A DNA stretch of 5,733 nucleotides from Thioalkalivibrio sp. (GTDB lineage Bacteria > Pseudomonadota > Gammaproteobacteria > Ectothiorhodospirales > Ectothiorhodospiraceae), in assembly GCA_003550945.1 (NCBI GenBank), contig PULL01000319.1, positions 1-5,733 of the forward strand, written 5' to 3'. The position numbers and the translations under genes were made by a program. The notes beneath the pieces are model-generated. The model made no database searches. It was given only the letters and a program-made list of their open reading frames with translations, and was not told the DNA's origin. Positions 1 through 5,636 of this stretch are shown piece after piece (position 1 is the stretch's first letter; every line of letters begins with the position of its first letter).

Positions 1-395
1 GCGGCTGGGAAGCCGCTGCCAAAGCGGTTCGATCGGCTGGAACGCACAGGCGGGTCTGAGCCCGGGTTGGGTTGCCGCTGGGGTGTGCGCTGGGGTGTCC
101 GCTTCCAGCGGTTCGACCGTGCCCGTTGCGGGGGCCGGCATCGGGATCCTGGGCTTTTGCGGCATCATCGCCTCCTGGATTCCTGGCTGCGGTTGTGTCC
201 GGGCAGTGCTCGCTGGGTGGGCTCCCCGCCCCCAATCCCAACCTGCCCCGGCGGGCGTGGGAGGGGATTCCAATGCTGCAAGGGGTGCGCATCGCTTGTT
301 CTCGACTCGAGGTCCGGCCTGAGAACCGCCGGCGATCGCCCAACCGCACACCTACGCCAATCTACGTGCGTTCGTCTGTGAAGAAAAACAGGCAC
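1..395. other. Gene-free left edge with no supported coding region
   Basis: No reading frame here looks like a known protein. Several frames are open because the sequence is GC-rich, not because of evident coding constraint. What can be seen: a short hairpin at the very edge (GCGGCT 1-6 with AGCCGC 11-16), a 12-base near-perfect tandem duplication at 76-99 (core GCTGGGGTGT twice), a repeated AGCGGTTCGA motif near 24-33 and 107-116, and a GC-rich imperfect hairpin at 230-266. The second frame, open from the left edge to 322, contains a hydrophobic run around 125-180 but lacks a convincing start. The region ends at the soxYZ terminator and could be the intergenic space between soxZ and an unseen neighbour. 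Confidence 0.5.
230..266. repeat. GC-rich imperfect hairpin
   Basis: CCCC (230-233) and TCCCA (236-240) can pair with TGGGA (258-262) and GGGG (263-266), leaving AA bulged on the left arm. Inside this, GCCC (245-248) pairs with GGGC (253-256) around a four-base loop. No T-run follows on either strand, so it is not a standard intrinsic terminator. It may be a structured intergenic element or chance in GC-rich DNA. Confidence 0.25.
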
Positions 396-421
396 AAAAA
401 AGCCGGGGACGAGCCCCGGCT
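396..421 (-). terminator. Rho-independent terminator of soxYZ
   Basis: AGCCGGGG (401-408) and CCCCGGCT (414-421) form a perfect 8-bp GC-rich stem with a five-base loop. Read on the minus strand, the stem is followed directly by six T residues (complement of A396-A401). It lies 26 bases past the soxZ stop, the expected place for the end of the soxYZ transcript. A second small inverted repeat, CCGGC/GCCGG (426-430 and 436-440), sits between the stop and the main stem. On the plus strand only a weak CTCTTT follows, so termination from the left would be poor. Confidence 0.9.
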
Positions 422-447
422 CTTTCCGGCCTGCAGCCGGGTCGGCA

Positions 448-753
448 TCAGCCGATGGTGACCTCGACGCTGTCGCTCTCACCCTTGTTGTCGCTCCAGG
501 CGAGCTTCAGGGTGTCGCCCTTCTGGCCTTCGAACTGGAACTGGTAGAAGGGGTTGCGCGAGATGGTGGCACTCCACATGGCGGTCATTACCCGGGTGTC
601 GCCTACATCGGCGGTCACTTCTTCGATGTAGTGGGCCGGGATCAGGTTGCCGGCGCTATCCTTGCTGGTGCCGGTTTCCATCGGATGGGTCATCAGAGCG
701 CGTACGGTCACTACGCCGCCGCTCTCCTGGGCGCGAACACGAATGGTAGACAT
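448..753 (-). CDS. soxZ: Thiosulfate oxidation carrier subunit SoxZ
   Basis: The 101-residue product is the non-cysteine partner of SoxY. The SoxYZ heterodimer carries sulfur intermediates in the periplasm while SoxXA, SoxB and, where present, SoxCD act on them. Visible family features are the MTHPMETG segment (residues 21-28), HYI (41-43), SRNPF (65-69) and the conserved tryptophan in the LAWSDN region (W86). The protein contains no cysteine and no signal peptide, as in the family; SoxZ of Paracoccus is known to be exported with SoxY through Tat. The ATG start is supported by a GGAGG Shine-Dalgarno (complement of 761-765) seven bases upstream. It lies 48 bases downstream of soxY, and an intrinsic terminator follows, so it is the last gene of this operon. 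Length matches the family. Function is confident; the rest of the sox set is not in view. Confidence 0.96.
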   Translation of the reverse strand: MSTIRVRAQESGGVVTVRALMTHPMETGTSKDSAGNLIPAHYIEEVTADVGDTRVMTAMWSATISRNPFYQFQFEGQKGDTLKLAWSDNKGESDSVEVTIG

Positions 754-760
754 TACATTA

Positions 761-765
761 CCTCC
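761..765 (-). promoter_or_regulatory. Ribosome binding site of soxZ
   Basis: The minus strand reads GGAGG seven bases before the soxZ ATG. This is close to the ideal anti-16S pairing and distance, and it fixes the soxZ start. Confidence 0.85.
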
Positions 766-801
766 AAGTCAGGGAATAGTCGGTTCGTGAGTGTCGTACG
801 A

Positions 802-1275
802 TCAGCCGCCGCAGCCACCGATGGTGACCTTGACTTCACGTGCTGCGCTGTACCAGTTGCCGCCCGAGCGCACGGCCGCGACCACGTCCGAGGAACCGGC
901 CATCTTGATGCGGGTGGCAAACATGGGTGCAGCGCCCGCACCCAGAACGTACTTGCAGGTAAACGGCGCACCGTTTTCGACGACGAACAGGGCCATTTCG
1001 TCCACGTCGCCCATGCCGGTCTCGACGGTCACGGGAACGACCATGCCGTTCTCGGCGATCTCGGGAGCGGTGATATCAATATCGCCCTCTGGCAGATCGG
1101 TTTTGCCCAGTGCGGCTTCCATGGCCGCGCTGAAGTCGCGGGCGGCGAAGGCATCGGCGGGGCGTGCAGCCGCCAGAAGCTGGCTGGGGGTGAGCAGGCC
1201 TGCCCCAACGGCTACACCGACGGTGCCGGCAGCCAGGGTGCCTTTCAGAAAGACACGGCGCTTGTTGCTAGTCAT
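802..1275 (-). CDS. soxY: Thiosulfate oxidation carrier subunit SoxY (Tat-exported)
   Basis: This 157-residue protein is the sulfur-carrying subunit of SoxYZ. It ends in VKVTIGGCGG; the GGCGG swinging arm holds the cysteine (C155) to which thiosulfate is covalently bound in the Sox cycle. The N terminus is a Tat signal: a twin-arginine motif KRRVFLK (residues 5-11), a hydrophobic stretch to about residue 35 and an AAA cleavage-like site near 35-37. The mature part has the TRIKM segment (121-125) of the family. A second cysteine, C107 in PFTCKYV, is unusual: the usual SoxY has only the arm cysteine, so a disulfide or redox role is possible but unproven. The ATG is preceded by GAGGAG (complement of 1282-1287) at six bases. 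It is first of a two-gene operon with soxZ. No soxXAB or soxCD genes are in the window. Confidence 0.96.
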   Translation of the reverse strand: MTSNKRRVFLKGTLAAGTVGVAVGAGLLTPSQLLAAARPADAFAARDFSAAMEAALGKTDLPEGDIDITAPEIAENGMVVPVTVETGMGDVDEMALFVVENGAPFTCKYVLGAGAAPMFATRIKMAGSSDVVAAVRSGGNWYSAAREVKVTIGGCGG

Positions 1276-1316
1276 GGAGATCTCCTCTCATCTTTGGATC
1301 GATCCGGAACATCCGG
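1276..1316 (-). promoter_or_regulatory. soxY leader: RBS plus two touching palindromes
   Basis: On the minus strand, GAGGAG (complement of 1282-1287) lies six bases before the soxY ATG. Just upstream are GGATCGATCC, a perfect 10-base palindrome at 1296-1305, and CCGGA-ACA-TCCGG, a 5-base inverted repeat with a three-base spacer at 1304-1316. The two share two bases. They could be an operator or an RNA hairpin near the RBS. The RBS is secure; a regulatory role for the palindromes is inference. Confidence 0.5.
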
Positions 1317-1361
1317 GGCGTTGGGTTGGAAACGCCTGTGGTACGGACGACAACTAAGACA

Positions 1362-1390
1362 AATCTATTCCCGTGGCGGTTCCGCAAAAA
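1362..1390 (-). promoter_or_regulatory. Possible soxYZ promoter
   Basis: On the minus strand a TAGATT -10-like hexamer (1367 to 1362) lies 17 bases after a T-rich -35-like hexamer TTTTTG (1390 to 1385). The -10 matches the sigma-70 consensus reasonably, but the -35 matches poorly, which would fit a promoter needing an activator. It would give a soxY leader of about 80 bases. This is pattern matching only. Confidence 0.25.
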
Positions 1391-1438
1391 AGCCGTCAGA
1401 CGTTCACCCCGCCGCCAGCGCCAGCACGCCGGCGCCTC

Positions 1439-1464
1439 TGGGTGGCGCGCCTGACCGCTACCCA
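1439..1464. repeat. Imperfect inverted repeat in the soxY/lptM divergent region
   Basis: TGGGTGGCG (1439-1447) pairs with CGCTACCCA (1456-1464) over nine positions, with one G-T mismatch or wobble, around an eight-base loop. It overlaps the GGCGCGCC palindrome (1444-1451). No T-run follows, so it is not an obvious terminator. It might be a protein-binding site or a transcribed hairpin between the two divergent promoters. Confidence 0.3.
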
Positions 1465-1535
1465 AGGGCAGCGAACCAACGAGTCTAGACCATTTGCGCG
1501 CCATCGTGCGGAATGCAGCGCCGGGCGCTCCGCTT

Positions 1536-1541
1536 TACACT
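1536..1541 (+). promoter_or_regulatory. Possible -10 element for the lptM-lysA-dapF operon
   Basis: TACACT within CTTTACACTAGCG is a fair sigma-70 -10 hexamer standing out in GC-rich sequence, 27 bases before the lptM ATG. This would leave a leader of about 20 bases. I find no good -35 hexamer at 16-18 bases upstream, so the assignment is tentative. This is the natural site for a promoter, since the genes downstream are packed without gaps large enough for another until hslV. Confidence 0.35.
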
Positions 1542-1568
1542 AGCGGCACCCCCCCGCCGATACCCGCC

Positions 1569-1700
1569 ATGATGCCCTGCAAAGCACAGCTCGCCTTCAT
1601 CGCCCTGATCGTAATCCTCGGCTCCATGCAGATGCTCGCCAGCTGCGGCCAGAAGGGTGACCTGTACCTGCCTGGGGATGCCCCAGAGGAGCGCCGCTGA
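1569..1700 (+). CDS. lptM: Small outer-membrane lipoprotein LptM (YifL/LppL-like)
   Basis: The 43-residue product has a hydrophobic signal (about residues 6-22), a lipobox LASC (23-26) with C26 as the lipidated residue, and the family signature CGQKGDLYLP (26-35). Glycine at +2 does not signal inner-membrane retention, so outer-membrane placement is expected. In E. coli the equivalent (LptM, formerly YifL) binds the LptD-LptE translocon and helps LptD mature. The start could be either of two adjacent ATG codons (1569 or 1572); neither has a clear Shine-Dalgarno. A longer reading from a TTG at 1494 is unlikely because its extra residues precede the signal peptide. The stop overlaps the lysA ATG by one base (TGATG). 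The position before lysA-dapF is conserved in gammaproteobacteria and supports the call. Confidence 0.9.
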   Translation: MMPCKAQLAFIALIVILGSMQMLASCGQKGDLYLPGDAPEERR

Positions 1701-2953
1701 TGGACCATTTCGAGTTGCGCCACGGTGTGCTGCACTGCGAGGACGTGGCACTCGATCGCCTGGCCGAGGAGGTCGGGACCCCGGCCTACGTCTATTCCCG
1801 CGCCACGCTGACACGGCATTACCGTGCCTTCACCACCGCGCTCGACGGTGTCCCGCACCGGGTCTGCTTCGCGGTGAAGGCCAATTCCAGCCTCGCGGTG
1901 CTGAATGTGCTGGCGCGCCTGGGTGCCGGGTTCGACATCGTGTCCGGCGGCGAGCTGGAGCGTGTGCTGCGCGCCGGCGGTGCGCCGGAGGGCATCGTCT
2001 TTTCAGGGGTCGGCAAGACCGCGGACGAGATGCGCCGCGCGCTGCAGGTGGGCATCCACGGCTTCAACGTCGAATCCGGATCCGAGCTGGCGTTACTGAA
2101 CCGCGTGGCCGGCGAAATGGGGCTTCGGGCCCCGGTGTCGATCCGGGTGAACCCGGACGTCGACGCCAGAACCCATCCGTATATCGCCACCGGCCTGCGC
2201 GAAAACAAGTTCGGGGTCGATGTCGACGCGGCGATGGAACTCTACCGCGTGGCGGCCGCGATGGACCACGTGGACATCCGCGGAATCGGCTTTCACATCG
2301 GTTCGCAGCTGACCAGCCTGACGCCGTTCACGGATGCGCTGACGCGTGTGCTGGCGCTGGTGGACAAGCTCGATGCCGAGGGCGTTGCGCTGGAGCACAT
2401 CGATGTCGGCGGCGGGCTCGGCGTGCGCTACCGGGACGAGGCGCCGCCTCGGCCGGCCGAGTACGCGGCCGCGATCCGGGAGGTGCTCGCGGACCGGCCC
2501 CTGAAGGTGATGCTGGAACCCGGGCGGGCGATCGCCGCAAACGCCGGCGTGTTCCTCACCCGCGTGCAGTTCCTGAAGCACACCGAGCACAAGGACTTCG
2601 CCATCGTCGACGGCGCGATGAACGATCTGATCCGCCCTGCGTTGTACGGTGCCTGGCAGGAGATCGTTCCGGTGGTGCCGCGCTTCGGGCTGGAGCGCAT
2701 CTACGACGTGGTCGGGCCGGTCTGCGAGACCGGAGACTTCCTCGGGCGCGAGCGTGAACTGACGCTGGCCGAGGGCGACCTGCTGGCGGTGCGTTCCGCT
2801 GGCGCCTACGGCTACGTGATGGCCGGGAACTACAACAGCCGCCCGCGGCCGCCCGAGGTGATGGTGGATGGCGACCGCTTCCAGATCGTGAACCGGCGCG
2901 AACAGGTGGATCACCTGATGATGCGCGAGAGCATGCTGCCCCCGGACGCCTGA
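1700..2953 (+). CDS. lysA: Diaminopimelate decarboxylase
   Basis: LysA is a cytoplasmic PLP enzyme that converts meso-diaminopimelate to L-lysine, the last step of lysine synthesis. The 417 residues show a fold-III alanine-racemase-like barrel followed by a beta domain. Visible motifs: FAVKANSS with the PLP lysine K60, FHIGSQ with H199, the phosphate-binding VGGGLG (236-241), EPGR (273-276), VCETGD (341-346) with the active-site cysteine C342 from the other subunit, and GAYGYVMAGNYN (368-379) with Y370. Length matches the usual 415-420, so it is complete. GAGGAG (1686-1691), eight bases before the ATG, is a good ribosome binding site, and the ATG overlaps the lptM stop by one base. The stop in turn overlaps the ATG of the next small ORF. 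It is genuinely functional by all visible residues. Confidence 0.97.
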   Translation: MDHFELRHGVLHCEDVALDRLAEEVGTPAYVYSRATLTRHYRAFTTALDGVPHRVCFAVKANSSLAVLNVLARLGAGFDIVSGGELERVLRAGGAPEGIVFSGVGKTADEMRRALQVGIHGFNVESGSELALLNRVAGEMGLRAPVSIRVNPDVDARTHPYIATGLRENKFGVDVDAAMELYRVAAAMDHVDIRGIGFHIGSQLTSLTPFTDALTRVLALVDKLDAEGVALEHIDVGGGLGVRYRDEAPPRPAEYAAAIREVLADRPLKVMLEPGRAIAANAGVFLTRVQFLKHTEHKDFAIVDGAMNDLIRPALYGAWQEIVPVVPRFGLERIYDVVGPVCETGDFLGRERELTLAEGDLLAVRSAGAYGYVMAGNYNSRPRPPEVMVDGDRFQIVNRREQVDHLMMRESMLPPDA

Positions 2954-3117
2954 TGGAACGCCGGCACGAACCCGAACCGGTGCTCGAGGCGCAGCCCGGC
3001 TGCGCGTCCATGCAGGCCGGCTTCAGCGGGCCTGGCGAGGCTTTCGCAGGACTGTTCGGCGATCGCTTCCCCGAGGCCGCCAGCAGACGGCTGGTCGCGG
3101 CATGGAGCTGGCTGTGA
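2953..3117 (+). CDS. Small ORF of unknown function (54 aa) between lysA and dapF
   Basis: I do not recognise this product. It runs from an ATG overlapping the lysA stop by one base (TGATG) to a TGA that forms GTGA with a possible dapF start. It has 54 residues beginning MERRHEPEPVL and ending in VAAWSWL, with one cysteine (C17), no signal peptide and no obvious membrane segment; the middle (residues 16-37) is rich in Gly, Ala and Phe. Codon use looks coding: by hand count about 44 of 54 third positions are G or C, against about 40 first and 32 second positions, the order expected for a GC-rich genome. There is no strong Shine-Dalgarno, so translation would depend on coupling to lysA. It could be a real small protein, a coupling peptide keeping ribosomes on the transcript, or spacer that happens to be open. 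Confidence 0.45.
   Translation: MERRHEPEPVLEAQPGCASMQAGFSGPGEAFAGLFGDRFPEAASRRLVAAWSWL
3104..3107 (+). promoter_or_regulatory. Ribosome binding site deciding the dapF start
   Basis: GGAG lies six bases before GTG 3114, an ideal spacing. The competing ATG at 3102 overlaps this element and has no Shine-Dalgarno of its own. The site therefore favours GTG as the dapF start. Confidence 0.55.
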
Positions 3118-3992
3118 GCCGGGAGCTTCTGCCTCCGCAGCCGGGTGCCGCCCTGCGCGGACTCCCGTTTGCGAAGATGCATGGGCTTGGCAACGATTTC
3201 GTGGTGCTCGATGGCGTGCGCCGGCCGGTCGATCTGTGCCCCGATGACGTGCGCTTTCTCGCCGACCGGCACTTCGGGATCGGCTGCGACCAGGTGCTGC
3301 TGGTCGAGCCGCCTTCCGACCCTGCCACGGCGCTGTTCCGTTACCGCATTTACAACGCCGACGGCGGCGAGGTGGAGCAGTGCGGCAACGGTGCGCGCTG
3401 TTTCGCTGTGTTCGTGCGCGAGCAGGGTCTGACGCAGGCCGACATCATTGCGGTGGAGACGCTGGCCGGACGCATCGTGCTCGTCGTGGAGCCGGATGGC
3501 CGGGTGCGCGTCGACATGGGCAGGCCCCGCTTCGAGCCCGTGGAGATCCCGTTCCTTGCCGACGCCGTCGCCGAGCGTTACGAGCTCGAGGTCGACGGCG
3601 CGACGCTTACGGTCGGGGCGGTTTCGATGGGCAATCCCCACGCGGTGATTCTGGTCGACGACGTGGGAGCGGCCGCGGTGAGCCGGCTCGGCCCGCTGGT
3701 CGAGCATCACCCGCGCTTTCCGAATCGCGTGAACGTTGGCTTCGCGGCCATTCGCGGCCGGGACCGCATCGATCTGCGGGTATACGAACGCGGGGTTGGC
3801 GAGACGTTGGCCTGCGGCACCGGCGCCTGTGCGGCGATGGCCGTTGCGCGGCGCCTCGGGCTCGTCGACGCGCAGGTGCGGGTGGACCTGCCCGGCGGAA
3901 GCCTTGTGCTAAGCTGGAGCGGCTCGGGCACGGACCCCGTCTGGATGACCGGCCCGGCCACCACCGTATTTCAGGGTCGAATCGAACCATGA
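3114..3992 (+). CDS. dapF: Diaminopimelate epimerase
   Basis: DapF interconverts LL- and meso-diaminopimelate without a cofactor, supplying peptidoglycan and the LysA substrate. Numbered from GTG 3114 (292 residues), the two catalytic cysteines are C90 in QCGNGARC and C234 in LACGTGA, both offset by 17 from E. coli C73 and C217. Other conserved parts are FAKMHGLGNDF (19-29), GCDQ (57-60), NPHAV (174-178) and VNVGF (206-210). I chose GTG 3114 because GGAG sits six bases upstream and the codon forms GTGA with the preceding ORF's stop. ATG 3102 would add four residues and is the main alternative (296 residues). Either start leaves about 18-22 residues before the conserved core, somewhat more than usual, and no nearer in-frame ATG, GTG or TTG exists. 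The stop overlaps the DUF484 ATG by four bases (ATGA). Confidence 0.95.
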   Translation: MSRELLPPQPGAALRGLPFAKMHGLGNDFVVLDGVRRPVDLCPDDVRFLADRHFGIGCDQVLLVEPPSDPATALFRYRIYNADGGEVEQCGNGARCFAVFVREQGLTQADIIAVETLAGRIVLVVEPDGRVRVDMGRPRFEPVEIPFLADAVAERYELEVDGATLTVGAVSMGNPHAVILVDDVGAAAVSRLGPLVEHHPRFPNRVNVGFAAIRGRDRIDLRVYERGVGETLACGTGACAAMAVARRLGLVDAQVRVDLPGGSLVLSWSGSGTDPVWMTGPATTVFQGRIEP

Positions 3993-4687
3993 CTGCCAGT
4001 TCTCCGCGCACCGAACCGGATTTTCCCACCGAGGACGCCGTAGAGGCCTTCCTGCGCCGGCATCCTGACTTCTTCGAACGCCACCTGCCGCTGCTCGACG
4101 TGCTGCGCCTTCCTCACCCCTCGGGCGGGTCGGTGTCGCTGGTCGAGCGCCAGGTCGCGCTGCTGCGGGACAAGAACCGGTTTCTCGAACAGCGCATGGC
4201 GGAACTGGTCGAGCGCGCGCGCGAAAACGAGCGCATGGGCCTGCACCTGCATCGGCTCGCCTGTACGCTGATGCACGCAGAGGGTCTGGATGCGGTGCTG
4301 GCGCTCACGCAGGAGGCGCTGCGAGACGAGTTGAAGGCCGAGCTGGTCAGCATCCGGCTGGTCACAGAAGACAGCAGCGATCTGCACCGGCTCGCGCCCG
4401 TAGATCTGGAGCCGTTCGAGGAGCTTTTCGCGCGCGGCCGGGCGCTGTGCGGGCGCCTGCCGAGACCGGCGCTCGACGCGCTGTTCGGCGACGACGCCGC
4501 AGCGATCGGTTCTGCGATCCTGATGCCCCTGTCGGTCGATGGCCAAAAGATCGGCGTGCTCGGGCTCGGCAGCCGTTCGCCCGAGCGTTTCCTTCCGGAC
4601 ATGGGCACGTATTTCGTCACCCACCTCGGTGAACTTCTGGCCGAGGCCATCTGCTGCCATGACGCCCGCTCCTGCGCCACCGGGTAG
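3989..4687 (+). CDS. DUF484 family protein (YigA-like), function unknown
   Basis: The 232-residue product matches the DUF484/YigA family, found between dapF and xerC across gammaproteobacteria. The family signature is clear: VEAFLRRHPDFFERHLPLLD (residues 18-37), LPHPSGGSVSLVERQVALLR (41-60), then a charged helical stretch to about 85 that looks like a coiled coil. The remainder (about 90-220) resembles a GAF-like sensory fold, with ILMPLSVDGQKIGVLGLGS (177-195) as the typical strand pair. It has no signal peptide or membrane segment, so it is probably cytoplasmic. The C-terminal tail has three cysteines (C222, C223, C229) in a region that also encodes the start of xerC. It begins by ATGA overlap with dapF. 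No biochemical role is established; linkage with xerC hints at the cell cycle or chromosome segregation, but that is inference. Confidence 0.93.
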   Translation: MTASSPRTEPDFPTEDAVEAFLRRHPDFFERHLPLLDVLRLPHPSGGSVSLVERQVALLRDKNRFLEQRMAELVERARENERMGLHLHRLACTLMHAEGLDAVLALTQEALRDELKAELVSIRLVTEDSSDLHRLAPVDLEPFEELFARGRALCGRLPRPALDALFGDDAAAIGSAILMPLSVDGQKIGVLGLGSRSPERFLPDMGTYFVTHLGELLAEAICCHDARSCATG

Positions 4688-5606
4688 CACCGCCGGCGGC
4701 GCTCTGGGGCAGCGGGACGCGACGGTACAGGCCTTCCTGGACCATCTCCGCCGCGAACGCGGCCTTTCGCCGCACACCGTGACCGCGTACGGGCGCGACC
4801 TCGATCGGCTGCGCGCCGGTTTCAGCGGGGGCTGGCAGGACCTGGACCCGGCTGCGTTGCGTCGCATCGCCGCGGGCATGGCGCGTATGGGTCGCAATCC
4901 CCGCAGCATCCAGCGGTTCCTTTCGGCGGCGCGCAGTTTCGGGCGCTGGGCGGTGCGCGAGGGCCTGCTGGAGAGCAGCCCGGCCGCGTCACTGCGTGGT
5001 CCTCGGCCGAGGCGGCCGTTGCCGCGCGGGCTGGACGTGGACCAGGCGGCGCGCGCGATGCAGCAGCCCGCGGACCGGACGCTGGACCGGCGCGACCGGG
5101 CGATGCTCGAACTGTTTTACTCTTCTGGGCTGCGGTTGTCCGAGCTGACCGGGCTGGATCTCGGTAGCCTGGATCTCTCCGACGGTCTGGTGCGGGTGCT
5201 GGGCAAGGGCCGGCGCGAGCGCACGGTTCCGGTGGGGCAGATGGCGCGCGAGGCCCTGAAGGACTGGCTCGCGGTACGCCCCGAATGGGCGGACACCGGC
5301 GAGACGGCGCTGTTCGTGTCGCGACGCGGCCGGAGGCTGGGCAACCGCGCGGTGCAGGCCCGGCTTGCCCTTGCGGGACAGCGGGCCGGTCTCGGTGAGC
5401 GCCTGCACCCGCACCGGCTGAGGCACGCGTTCGCCAGCCACCTGCTGGAGTCCAGCGGCGAGTTGCGTGCGGTACAGGAGCTGCTGGGTCACGCGGATCT
5501 CGCGACCACCCAGATTTATACCCATCTGGATTTTCAACATCTCGCGCAGGTCTACGACCAGGCGCATCCTCGCGCCCGGCGCAAGGGTGGCGGCCAGACC
5601 GCCTAG
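4659..5606 (+). CDS. xerC: Tyrosine recombinase XerC
   Basis: XerC acts with XerD at dif to resolve chromosome dimers at division, activated by FtsK. The 315 residues have the N-terminal core-binding SAM-like domain (about 20-110, with FLDHLRRERGLSPHTVTAY) and a C-terminal catalytic domain. All catalytic residues are visible: R159 in SSGLRLSEL, K183 in GKGRRER, H252 and R255 in HPHRLRHAF, H278 in LGHADLATTQIY, and nucleophile Y287. They lie 11-12 positions after the E. coli XerC residues (R148, K172, H240, R243, H266, Y275). XerC rather than XerD is inferred from linkage to dapF and DUF484. ATG 4659 overlaps the DUF484 gene by 29 bases; only a weak GAGG (4643-4646) precedes it, but no later start keeps the first helix. 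About 12 extra Pro/Ala/Gly-rich residues lead the protein. No dif site was seen. Confidence 0.95.
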   Translation: MTPAPAPPGSTAGGALGQRDATVQAFLDHLRRERGLSPHTVTAYGRDLDRLRAGFSGGWQDLDPAALRRIAAGMARMGRNPRSIQRFLSAARSFGRWAVREGLLESSPAASLRGPRPRRPLPRGLDVDQAARAMQQPADRTLDRRDRAMLELFYSSGLRLSELTGLDLGSLDLSDGLVRVLGKGRRERTVPVGQMAREALKDWLAVRPEWADTGETALFVSRRGRRLGNRAVQARLALAGQRAGLGERLHPHRLRHAFASHLLESSGELRAVQELLGHADLATTQIYTHLDFQHLAQVYDQAHPRARRKGGGQTA

Positions 5607-5623
5607 GGGCAGCCCGCGCGAGC

Positions 5624-5630
5624 AGGAGGA
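5624..5630 (+). promoter_or_regulatory. Strong ribosome binding site of hslV
   Basis: AGGAGGA is a near-perfect Shine-Dalgarno, six bases before TTG 5637. It compensates for the weak start codon and decides the hslV start. Confidence 0.85.
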
Positions 5631-5636
5631 CATTTC

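Noticed and set aside
24..37. GGTTCGATC, resembling a tRNA T-loop, with a similar copy near 109
   Set aside because: The flanking bases do not form a T-stem, and no anticodon arm or acceptor stem can be built around either copy.
1377..1391. GCGG-TT-CCGC followed by an A-run as a possible terminator
   Set aside because: The stem is only four base pairs, and on the minus strand the T-run precedes rather than follows it.
631..1488. Long plus-strand ORF opposite soxZ and soxY
   Set aside because: It is the antisense shadow of two clearly recognised genes and has low-complexity, non-protein-like composition.
1494..1568. N-terminal extension of lptM from TTG 1494
   Set aside because: It would bury the lipoprotein signal behind 25 residues and it runs through the probable -10 element; the family starts at 1569 or 1572.
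1657..2757. Plus-strand ORF of 366 codons overlapping lysA in another frame
   Set aside because: Arg/Ala/Gly-rich shadow of lysA, caused by high GC; LysA motifs are all in the lysA frame.
2556..3710. Minus-strand ORF of 384 codons across lysA and dapF
   Set aside because: Shadow of two intact genes, Arg- and Ser-rich with no recognisable domain.
4539..4658. Upstream extension of xerC to ATG 4539
   Set aside because: It would overlap the conserved DUF484 C-terminal domain by about 150 bases and give XerC an N terminus unlike the family.
3971..4909. Minus-strand ORF of 312 codons across DUF484 and xerC
   Set aside because: Antisense shadow; no domain recognised and the plus-strand frames carry conserved motifs.
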